9,062 nucleotides of DNA, taken from Acetobacteraceae bacterium (GTDB taxonomy: Bacteria > Pseudomonadota > Alphaproteobacteria > Acetobacterales > Acetobacteraceae). Below, in pieces: positions 1 through 7,166 of the stretch (within the stretch, counting starts at the first letter, position 1; the number at the start of each line of letters is the position of its first letter). The stretch spans positions 1-9,062 of the forward strand of contig JADYYZ010000092.1 of assembly GCA_020853405.1 (NCBI GenBank), in the 5' to 3' direction. The translations under genes and the position numbers were made by a program. Under the pieces are notes generated by a model. It saw only the letters and a program-made list of their open reading frames with translations, was not told the origin of the DNA and ran no database searches.

Positions 1-1295
<1,295 letters not shown>

Positions 1296-1301
1296 GGCCG
1301 G

Positions 1302-1307
1302 CTCACC
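1302..1307 (-). promoter_or_regulatory. Probable ribosome binding site of macB (GGTGAG)
   Basis: GGTGAG on the minus strand overlaps the TGA stop of macA and sits 6 bases before the TTG proposed as the macB start. It is the main support for a start at 1295 and suggests translation of macB is coupled to termination of macA. It is only a partial match to the anti-Shine-Dalgarno consensus. Confidence 0.4.
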
Positions 1308-2547
1308 GCGCCGCGCCGGCGGGCCGGCGGGCGACGCTGCTGCGGGGCGCGCTCCGCGCAAGGCCGCGGCCCATCACCACCTGCTCGCCTGCCTCCAGCC
1401 CGGACAGCACCGCGGCATTCACGCGGTTGGCAACCCCGGTGCGGATCGCGCGCGCCTCGCTGCTGCCATCCGGCTTGCGGACCAGCACGGAGAACGCCTC
1501 GCCCGGGCCGTCCAGCGGCTGGCCGGGAAGCGGCGCCCGCAGGGCCGCCAGCGGCACCAGCGGCACGTCGCGCGCGGCGCCGACCTCGAACTGCACCTGC
1601 GCCGTCATCATCGGCAGCAGCAGACCTTCCTCGTTCGGCACGTCGAACACGGCGTTGTACAGCACGACGTTGTTCACCACCTCGGGCGTCGGCATGATCT
1701 GGCGCAATGACCCGCGCCAGCGTCGGTCGCCGTGGCCGAAGGTGCCGAACCGTCCCTCCATGCCCACCGAAAGCCGCGCGACGTCGGCCTCGCTCACCTG
1801 GGTCCAGACCGTCATCACCGAAAGATCGGCGATGCGCAGGATCAGCGGCGCCGACTGGTTGGCGTTCAGCGTCTGGCCCCGCTTGGCCAGGATCGCGACC
1901 ACGGTGCCCGGCATCGGCGCGTAGATGCGGGTGTAGGAAAGATTGGCCTCGTTGCCCTTGAGCTGGCTTTGCGTCTGCTTGGTCTGGGCGGCCAGGGCCT
2001 CGATCTGGGCCTCGATCGCCTTCACCTCGGCCTCGGCCGCCTGCACCGCCTCGGTGCTGGTGGCGTTGACGCGCGCGAGGTTGCGCTGGCGCACCAGCTG
2101 CTGCTGGGCCAAGGCGAGCCGCGCCCGCCGCTCGGCCGACTGCGCCGCCAGGTTGGCAAGCTGCGCCTGGTCGGCCTCGACCTTGGCCTGGAACACCGTG
2201 GGGTCGATCTCGGCCAGCAGGTCACCCTGCTTCACAGGCTGGCCGACCGCGACATGGATGGTGCGCAACTGGCCGGAAACCTGGGTGCCGACATCGACGA
2301 AGTCGCGCGGCTCCAGCCGGCCGACGGCGGCCACCAGGTCCTCGAGGTCGCCGCGCGCGATGCTGGCCACGGGATCGGGGGCAGGCGAGGCGGGCCCGGC
2401 ATTCAGCCAGGCGGCAGACGCGGCCGCGGCGAGCACCGCGAGCAGCGCGACCAGCCAGGGCCAGCGCCGGCGCCGGCGCGGCGGCAGCGGGCGCAGCTCC
2501 GCCGGCAGCGGGCGCGAGGCGATCGGGCGGCTTGGGGCATCGAGCAT
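1303..2547 (-). CDS. macA: MacA-type periplasmic adaptor (RND/HlyD-like membrane fusion protein)
   Basis: Periplasmic adaptor linking the MacB transporter to an outer-membrane channel. The 414-residue product has a Pro/Arg-rich cytoplasmic N-terminus ending in RRRRR (24-28), one membrane segment (about 30-49), a first half of the lipoyl-like barrel (about 82-120, with VGQPVKQGDLLAEIDP), an Ala/Gln/Glu-rich alpha-helical hairpin predicted as coiled coil (about 119-200), the second lipoyl half (about 203-240, with YAPMPGTVVAI), a beta-barrel domain (about 245-325) and a membrane-proximal C-terminal domain ending in an Arg/Ala-rich tail. E. coli MacA is near 370 residues, so this one is slightly long at both ends. 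An ATG start at 2547 was preferred over a TTG at 2646, because the extra 33 residues do not look like the family and would run almost to the divergent gene. No strong Shine-Dalgarno precedes 2547. It is followed 7 bases later by macB. It could also serve a MacB-like exporter of another substrate. Confidence 0.95.
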   Translation of the reverse strand: MLDAPSRPIASRPLPAELRPLPPRRRRRWPWLVALLAVLAAAASAAWLNAGPASPAPDPVASIARGDLEDLVAAVGRLEPRDFVDVGTQVSGQLRTIHVAVGQPVKQGDLLAEIDPTVFQAKVEADQAQLANLAAQSAERRARLALAQQQLVRQRNLARVNATSTEAVQAAEAEVKAIEAQIEALAAQTKQTQSQLKGNEANLSYTRIYAPMPGTVVAILAKRGQTLNANQSAPLILRIADLSVMTVWTQVSEADVARLSVGMEGRFGTFGHGDRRWRGSLRQIMPTPEVVNNVVLYNAVFDVPNEEGLLLPMMTAQVQFEVGAARDVPLVPLAALRAPLPGQPLDGPGEAFSVLVRKPDGSSEARAIRTGVANRVNAAVLSGLEAGEQVVMGRGLARSAPRSSVARRPAGAAR

Positions 2548-2657
2548 CGGCGCCAAGTCTAACCCATTCCCGCCGAACTCGCAGAACGATGGCGTTGCAA
2601 AGTGTTGCGGCCTGTACGCCTGCGCCCGCATGCTGCCACCCTGCAAGGGAGCCGCCG
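2548..2657. promoter_or_regulatory. Divergent intergenic region between macA and the thuA-like gene
   Basis: These 110 bases separate two outward-facing genes and must hold the promoters of both unless they are leaderless. I see no good sigma70-type pair in either direction. There is a direct repeat GTTGC-N5-GTTGC at 2594-2608 with a 10-base period; the first copy lies within the palindrome TTGCAA (2595-2600). It might be an operator or chance. No hairpin or riboswitch-like structure was evident. Confidence 0.35.
2645..2651 (+). promoter_or_regulatory. Ribosome binding site of the thuA-like gene (AAGGGAG)
   Basis: AAGGGAG lies 6 bases before the ATG at 2658. It is the clearest plus-strand Shine-Dalgarno in the window and fixes this start against an upstream in-frame start at 2532, which would lie inside macA. 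Confidence 0.65.
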
Positions 2658-3392
2658 ATGACCGACCTGCCGCGCGTCACCGTATGGAACGAGTACCATG
2701 AGGAGAGGCGCCTGCCCGAGGTCGCGCGCCATTACCCCGAGGGTATCCATGCCGTGCTGCGCGCCGGCCTGCTGGCGCACGGCATGGTCCAGGTGCGCAC
2801 CGCGACGCTGGAGGAACCCGGGCACGGCCTGGGCGAGGCGGTGCTGGAGGCGACCGACGTGCTGGTCTGGTGGGGCCACCGCCGGCATGCCGACGTCGAT
2901 GATGCCGTGGTCGCGCGCGTGCAGGCGGCGGTGCTTTCCGGCATGGGCCTGGTGGTGCTGCATTCCGCCCACATGTCGAAAATCTTCCGGGCACTGATGG
3001 GCACCAGCTGCACCCTGAACTGGCGCCACGACGGCGAACGCGAACGTCTGTGGGTGGTGGCGCCGGCGCACCCGATCGCGGCCGGCATCGACCGGTATTT
3101 CGAGCTGGAACAGGAGGAGATGTACGGCGAGCCGTTCGGCATCCCGACCCCGGACGAGATCGTGTTCATGAGCTGGTTCCAGGGCGGCGAGGTGTTCCGC
3201 TCCGGCTCAACCTTCAGCCGCGGGCGGGGCCGCATCTTCTATTTCCAGCCCGGGCACGAGACCTTTCCCACCTATCACCATCCGCTGGTGCAGCTTGTGA
3301 TCGCGAACGCCGTGCGCTGGGCCGCACCAGGCGATGCCGGGCGCAAGGGGTGGAAGAACGCGCAGGTGCCGCCGATCGAGCCGATCAGCTGA
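2658..3392 (+). CDS. ThuA-domain protein (trehalose-utilisation/glutamine amidotransferase-like)
   Basis: A 244-residue cytoplasmic protein (no signal peptide or membrane segment) that matches the ThuA family throughout. Recognisable blocks are the N-terminal VTVWNEYHEE (8-17), YPEGIH (26-31), TDVLVWWGH (66-74), the strand and nucleophile-elbow-like region GMGLVVLHSAHMSKIF (95-110), GTSCTLNWR (115-123), AHPIAAGI (137-144), YGEPFGIPTPDEIVF (156-170), and the C-terminal GRGRIFYFQPGHETFPTYHH (189-208). The fold is related to class I glutamine amidotransferases, but the Cys of those enzymes is not obvious at the elbow; Ser103 or His102 occupies that place. Some ThuA proteins act in sugar (trehalose, 3-keto-sugar) catabolism, but many members have no assigned reaction. 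No sugar transporter or dehydrogenase partner lies nearby, so the gene symbol thuA is withheld. The stop codon overlaps that of the convergent tcuB. Confidence 0.94.
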   Translation: MTDLPRVTVWNEYHEERRLPEVARHYPEGIHAVLRAGLLAHGMVQVRTATLEEPGHGLGEAVLEATDVLVWWGHRRHADVDDAVVARVQAAVLSGMGLVVLHSAHMSKIFRALMGTSCTLNWRHDGERERLWVVAPAHPIAAGIDRYFELEQEEMYGEPFGIPTPDEIVFMSWFQGGEVFRSGSTFSRGRGRIFYFQPGHETFPTYHHPLVQLVIANAVRWAAPGDAGRKGWKNAQVPPIEPIS

Positions 3393-4494
3393 GGGAGGGC
3401 GGGGCGCCGCGTTCGCCCGCATCGCGCAACAGCGCGATCGAGCGGTAGGCGCCATGCACCATCTTGGAATAGGGCAGCGCCAGCAACAGCGCCAGTACGA
3501 GGCCGAGATGCAGCGCCAGCAGCACGCCCATCGCGCCGGTGTGGCGCAGCGACAGCAGCAGCAGGCCGGTCGACCCGACCAGGAACAGCAGCGACAGCAT
3601 CGCGTATTCACCGCCCAGCAGCCGGCGCGCGATCGGGGCAGGATCGGTGTTCACCTTCACCCAGGTCGTGCCGGCGGTGCCTAGGCACAGCAGCACCCCG
3701 CCCCATGTGCCGAGCTGCACCGGCCACGACCAGAACGGATGCGGCGAGTGCCACCCCAGCAGGTGGTGATAGACCGCGCCCATGCAGGTCGCGGCGAAGC
3801 ACAGCAGGAAGCCGAAAGCCATCGCCTGATGCAGCCAGCGTCTTGTGTGCGTGAACCGGTCGTCAAGATCGTTGCAGCCATGCCCGCCGCCGCCCAGGTT
3901 TTTCAGCGTCAGCACGTCGTGCATCGCGACCAGCACCGCGCGCAGGGTGACGCCGCCGGCACCGCCGGTCTGGCGCAGATAGGTGCGGGCGCCCATCGCC
4001 AACGCCAGCACCGCGTAACCGAAACCGGCCGAGGCCAGCGCCACCATCAGCCACATCGGGATCACGCGGAAGAAGGCGCCCTGGCCCAGCTGCGCGGCAT
4101 ACAGCGTGCGCGGATCGACCAGCGCCATCGCCAGCAGCAGCACCGCGGCCATGCACGACGCGCCCAGCAGCGCAACCAGCGTGCCGTTGCGCTCGAACGC
4201 CCGTGCCATCGGCGCCGGCCAGGCGGCGGCCTGGTAGCTCTCCTGGCGGAGCGTCGCGAAGGTTGCGGGGATGTTCACGCCAAAGGCATGCGGCGGCGCG
4301 TACTGGCAGGCATGGAAGCAGCCGCGGCAGGAATGGCACAGATTGGCCAGGTGCGTGAGGTCGGCGGCAGGGAAGTCGCGCCGCCGCGCCATCGCGGGGA
4401 AGACCGCGCAGTAGCCCTCGCAATAGCGGCAGGCGTTGCAGATCATCATCTGCCGCCGTGCCTCGGCGACGGTGTCGGTTTCAGGTGCGGGCAA
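3385..4494 (-). CDS. tcuB: TcuB-type Fe-S/membrane electron-transfer protein (CitB family)
   Basis: Predicted membrane partner of TcuA that reoxidises its flavin and passes electrons to quinone. The 369-residue product begins with a ferredoxin-like domain carrying two four-Cys clusters, C19-C22-C25-C29 (CNACRYCEGYC) and C53-C56-C59-C63 (CHSCRGCFHAC), each fit for a [4Fe-4S] centre. About six membrane segments follow (about 105-125, 141-167, 221-245, 258-275, 297-315, 321-342). A Gly-rich cytoplasmic loop, GGGGHGCNDLDDR (201-213), is typical of the family. Membrane-associated His residues (222, 243, 244, 329) could ligate haem, as reported for TcuB and the related CobZ C-terminal half; the ligand assignment is my inference. 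The start is TTG at 4494, chosen because GAGGAGG lies 9 bases upstream; a start at Met16 would fall only three residues before the first Cys. It overlaps tcuA by 14 bases and, tail to tail, the ThuA-domain gene by 8. Confidence 0.93.
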   Translation of the reverse strand: MPAPETDTVAEARRQMMICNACRYCEGYCAVFPAMARRRDFPAADLTHLANLCHSCRGCFHACQYAPPHAFGVNIPATFATLRQESYQAAAWPAPMARAFERNGTLVALLGASCMAAVLLLAMALVDPRTLYAAQLGQGAFFRVIPMWLMVALASAGFGYAVLALAMGARTYLRQTGGAGGVTLRAVLVAMHDVLTLKNLGGGGHGCNDLDDRFTHTRRWLHQAMAFGFLLCFAATCMGAVYHHLLGWHSPHPFWSWPVQLGTWGGVLLCLGTAGTTWVKVNTDPAPIARRLLGGEYAMLSLLFLVGSTGLLLLSLRHTGAMGVLLALHLGLVLALLLALPYSKMVHGAYRSIALLRDAGERGAPPSLS

Positions 4495-5878
4495 GCCGTG
4501 CCGCCTCCTCGCCGGCGATGCGCCCGAACACGGTGCCGATGGTCATGCCGAACCCCGCCAGGTAGCCCTGGCCAAGGATGTTGCCGGCCATGATCTCGCC
4601 CGCGGCGAACAGGTTCGCCGAAGCCCGGCCGTTCGTCATCAGCACGCGGGCGTGATCATCGACCCTGAGGCCGAGGAAGGTGAAGGTGATACCGGGCCGC
4701 AGCGGGTAGGCGACGAAGGGCTTCCGTTCGATCCGCCGTGCCCAGTGCGATTTCGGCGGCGAAAGCCCTTCCGTGCGGCAATCGTCGAGCTCGGTCGGCC
4801 TGAAGCGGCCCGGCCGCACCGCTCTGTTGTAGGCGCCGACCGTTGCCTCCAGCAGCGCCGGATCAAGCCCGAGCTGGACCGCGAGGGCGCCGATCGTTTC
4901 AGCCTTGATCGGCGGGAACACGCTGGGCAGGAAGTCCTGGATCGCCTGCGAATCGGTGATCGCGAAGGCACGGCTTTCCGGCTGCTGCGCGACCAGCCGG
5001 CCCCAGATCGCATAGCGCTTCGGCCAAAGATCCTCGCCCTCGTCATGGAAGCGCTTTGCGTCGCGGTTGACGACGATACTGAACGGCACGCAATCGAGCC
5101 GCATGGCCAGCCCGCCATCCACCATCGGCGCGCGGGCGTCGTTGGCGACCGCATGGAACTGGGTCGGATCGCCGACCTGCTGCGCGCCCTGCGCCAGCAG
5201 ATCCTTCAGCACGCCTCCCTGCGCATAGGGTGTGCCACGGATCTGGAACCTGTCGGCCGCCTCGCCCCAGTACTCGCCGAGCCAGCCACGGTTGGCCTGG
5301 AACCCGCCGGCCGCGGCGATCACGGTCCTGGCGCGTATCCGCTCCGGGAACCCGCGGTGCGCGACGATCGCCTCGCCGACCTCGCCATCCTCGATCGCGA
5401 GGTGCTGCACCTCGGTGTCGTACAGCACCGCGATGCCAAGCCGTTCGGCCTCGCGATAGAGCGCGTTCAGCAGCGCCTTGCCGCCGCCGAGGAAGAAGGC
5501 ATTGGTGCGCGCGAGCGACAGCGTGCCGGAAAGCGATGGCTGGAACCTGACGCCGCAGCTCTTCAGGAACTCCGGCGCCGTCTGGCTGGCGCGGATGGTC
5601 ATGCGCGCCAGCGCCTCGTCGGTGCGGCCGGCCGTGACCTTGATAAGGTCGTCGAAATACTCGTCCTCCAGGTAGGAGTCGGTCAGCACCTCGGTCGGCC
5701 GGTGATGGAGCGCACGCAGGTTGCGGGTGTGGCGGCTATTGCCGCCACGCATCGGCACCGGCGCATGCTCGGCCACGATCACGGATGCGCCAGCCCGCGC
5801 GGCGCTGATCGCGGCCGAGAGCGCGGCGTTGCCGCCGCCCGCCACCAGCACGTCCCAGCGACGGGCGAAGTCAGGCAT
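4481..5878 (-). CDS. tcuA: TcuA-type FAD-dependent dehydrogenase (tricarballylate dehydrogenase family)
   Basis: Cytoplasmic flavoprotein of the fumarate reductase/succinate dehydrogenase fold; TcuA of Salmonella oxidises tricarballylate to cis-aconitate. The 465 residues match the family length (about 465-470). An N-terminal dinucleotide fold has GGGNAALSAA (14-23) and the acidic strand end at Glu37. A second FAD contact region is AAAGGFQANRGWL (188-200). The substrate-domain motif of flavin fumarate reductases, VVNRDAKRFHDEGE, spans 269-282, and the C-terminal FAD cap NLFAAGEIMAGNILGQGYLA spans 422-441. The ATG at 5878 lies inside the end of rsmB (8-base overlap, ATGCCTGA) and lacks its own strong Shine-Dalgarno, so translation probably depends on rsmB. 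Substrate is inferred from family and the tcuB neighbour. It could act on another tricarboxylate, or resemble the flavin half of CobZ in cobalamin synthesis, though no cob gene is visible. Confidence 0.93.
   Translation of the reverse strand: MPDFARRWDVLVAGGGNAALSAAISAARAGASVIVAEHAPVPMRGGNSRHTRNLRALHHRPTEVLTDSYLEDEYFDDLIKVTAGRTDEALARMTIRASQTAPEFLKSCGVRFQPSLSGTLSLARTNAFFLGGGKALLNALYREAERLGIAVLYDTEVQHLAIEDGEVGEAIVAHRGFPERIRARTVIAAAGGFQANRGWLGEYWGEAADRFQIRGTPYAQGGVLKDLLAQGAQQVGDPTQFHAVANDARAPMVDGGLAMRLDCVPFSIVVNRDAKRFHDEGEDLWPKRYAIWGRLVAQQPESRAFAITDSQAIQDFLPSVFPPIKAETIGALAVQLGLDPALLEATVGAYNRAVRPGRFRPTELDDCRTEGLSPPKSHWARRIERKPFVAYPLRPGITFTFLGLRVDDHARVLMTNGRASANLFAAGEIMAGNILGQGYLAGFGMTIGTVFGRIAGEEAARLART
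4504..4510 (-). promoter_or_regulatory. Ribosome binding site of tcuB inside the tcuA 3' end (GAGGAGG)
   Basis: A strong GAGGAGG sits within the last codons of tcuA, 9 bases before the TTG at 4494. It decides the start of tcuB and makes the 14-base tcuA/tcuB overlap look like real translational coupling. Confidence 0.65.
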
Positions 5879-7118
5879 CGGCGCGGATCAGCCGTGCGGC
5901 GAAGAAGCCGTCCATGCCGCCCCGATCCGCCCAGTGGCAGGGCAGCGTGCGCAGGCACCCCTCGGGCGTGCGCGCCTCCGGGATTGCTGCCAGTTCCCCC
6001 TCCGCGATCGGGTCGAGCCGGAGCGGCAGGCGAGCGAGCGCCGCCTCGATCCGGGCAGGGCCTTCCTCGGGCTGGAGCGAGCAGACGGCATAGACCATGC
6101 GCCCTCCCGGCCGCAGCATGGCGCAGGCGGCATCCATGAGCGAGTCCTGCAGCGGCACGATCGCGGCGACGTCGCGCGCGGATTTCAGGCGCAGGACATC
6201 GGGGTGGCGGCGGATGGTGCCGGTGGCGGTGCAGGGGGCATCAAGCAGCACCGCATCGACCGGGACCGCGGGGCACCAGCGTGTCGCGTCGGCGGCCAGC
6301 GTCTCGGCCTGCATGCCGAGCCGGCCGAGATTCTGCCCGACCCGGGCAAGCCGCGCGGGATCGCGGTCGATCGCGGTCACCAGGGCGCCGGCGGCGACCA
6401 GCTGCAGGGTCTTGCCGCCGGGGGCGGCGCAGAGGTCGATCACCCGCTCGCCCGGCCCTGCACCGACCAGCCGCGCCGGCAGCGAGGCGGCGGCGTCCTG
6501 CACCCAGAACGTGCCCTCGGCGAAGCCCGGAAGCGCGGTGACCTGGGTGCCGGGGGGCAGCCGCCAGGAGCCGTTGGCAAGCACGGCGGCGTCGGGCGGC
6601 GGGAACGCGCCCGGCGCCGGCGTGAGGTCGAGCGGCGGTTCCGCGGCGTGCGCGGCAGCGATGTCGTAGGTGGCCGCGCCATAGGCGCCCCACCAGCTGC
6701 GCCACAGCCAGTCGGGCGTGTCGAGGCGGGCGGTGTCGAGGTCGCCGATCCGCTCCCGGCCGGTCGCGGCCACCCGGCGCAGCACGGCGTTGACCAGCCT
6801 TCCGTGCGCCTCGCTGGTGTGCTTGGCGAGCGCCACGGCAGTGCCCACCGCGGCGTGCGGTGCGGTGCCCAGGAACAGCAGCTGGGCGGCGCCGATGCGC
6901 AGCAGCATCCGCACGCGCTCCGGCGTGGGCCCGCGCAGATGCTGATCAAGCACCGCATCGAGCGTGCCGAGCCGGCGCAGCACGGTGGCCGCGATCAGGT
7001 GGGCGAAGCCGCGGTCGCGTGCATCGCCTGAAGGCAGCGCATCGAGCGCCGCTTCCAGGCGCCGATGCTGCGCCAGCACCGACTCGAGCAGGAACAGGCC
7101 GGCCTCGCGAGCATCCAT
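5871..7118 (-). CDS. rsmB: 16S rRNA m5C methyltransferase, RsmB/Sun family
   Basis: Methylates a cytosine of 16S rRNA (C967 in E. coli numbering) with S-adenosylmethionine, on free small-subunit rRNA in the cytoplasm. The 415 residues (E. coli 429) comprise an N-terminal NusB-like helical domain (about 1-125, with AVGTAVALAKH and RLVNAVLRR) and a C-terminal methyltransferase domain. Visible motifs are the SAM-binding VIDLCAAPGGKTLQL (226-240), an acidic ribose-contact stretch AIDRDPARL (249-257), motif IV DAPCTATGTIRRHPDV (293-308) with Cys296, and motif VI YAVCSLQPEEG (343-353) with Cys346. The two cysteines correspond to the product-release and nucleophile residues of the family. I chose ATG at 7118; an ATG six codons earlier (7136) is equally possible and neither has a clear Shine-Dalgarno. 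The frame stays open far upstream, antisense to the glycosyltransferase, but that part is not gene-like. The stop overlaps the tcuA start, making rsmB the head of the cluster. Confidence 0.95.
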   Translation of the reverse strand: MDAREAGLFLLESVLAQHRRLEAALDALPSGDARDRGFAHLIAATVLRRLGTLDAVLDQHLRGPTPERVRMLLRIGAAQLLFLGTAPHAAVGTAVALAKHTSEAHGRLVNAVLRRVAATGRERIGDLDTARLDTPDWLWRSWWGAYGAATYDIAAAHAAEPPLDLTPAPGAFPPPDAAVLANGSWRLPPGTQVTALPGFAEGTFWVQDAAASLPARLVGAGPGERVIDLCAAPGGKTLQLVAAGALVTAIDRDPARLARVGQNLGRLGMQAETLAADATRWCPAVPVDAVLLDAPCTATGTIRRHPDVLRLKSARDVAAIVPLQDSLMDAACAMLRPGGRMVYAVCSLQPEEGPARIEAALARLPLRLDPIAEGELAAIPEARTPEGCLRTLPCHWADRGGMDGFFAARLIRADA

Positions 7119-7166
7119 GGCGGCGTTATGGCGCATCGCCCGGCTTGCCGCTAAGCCTTGGCGGTC
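7119..7166. promoter_or_regulatory. Short divergent gap between rsmB and the glycosyltransferase gene
   Basis: Only 48 bases separate the two outward-facing starts (30 if rsmB starts at 7136). This is too little for two complete non-overlapping promoters with leaders, so promoters must overlap the opposing gene or transcripts must have almost no leader. No clear promoter hexamers or Shine-Dalgarno sequences are visible. Confidence 0.3.

Noticed and set aside
2532..2657. Upstream extension of the ThuA-domain gene to an earlier ATG.
   Set aside because: The extra residues are not family-like and overlap the macA start, while ATG at 2658 has a good Shine-Dalgarno and begins at the conserved N-terminus.
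3397..3418. Possible hairpin GGGCG...CGCCC just past the ThuA-domain stop as a terminator.
   Set aside because: The stem is only 5 base pairs with no following T-run, and it lies inside the tcuB coding sequence; GC-rich DNA gives many such stems by chance.
3385..5878. Reading the tcuA/tcuB pair as a broken CobZ fusion gene.
   Set aside because: Each gene has a complete domain, its own start, and the usual overlap of two-gene tcuAB loci; there is no sign of a frameshift in a formerly fused gene.
4436..6139. A 567-codon open frame on the plus strand.
   Set aside because: It is antisense to tcuA and the end of rsmB, rich in Arg/Gly/Ala/His with no recognisable motif, and has no ribosome site; the opposite strand encodes clear family members.
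5721..7031. A 436-codon plus-strand open frame.
   Set aside because: It is antisense to rsmB, whose methyltransferase motifs are intact; the composition is that of a high-GC antisense frame.
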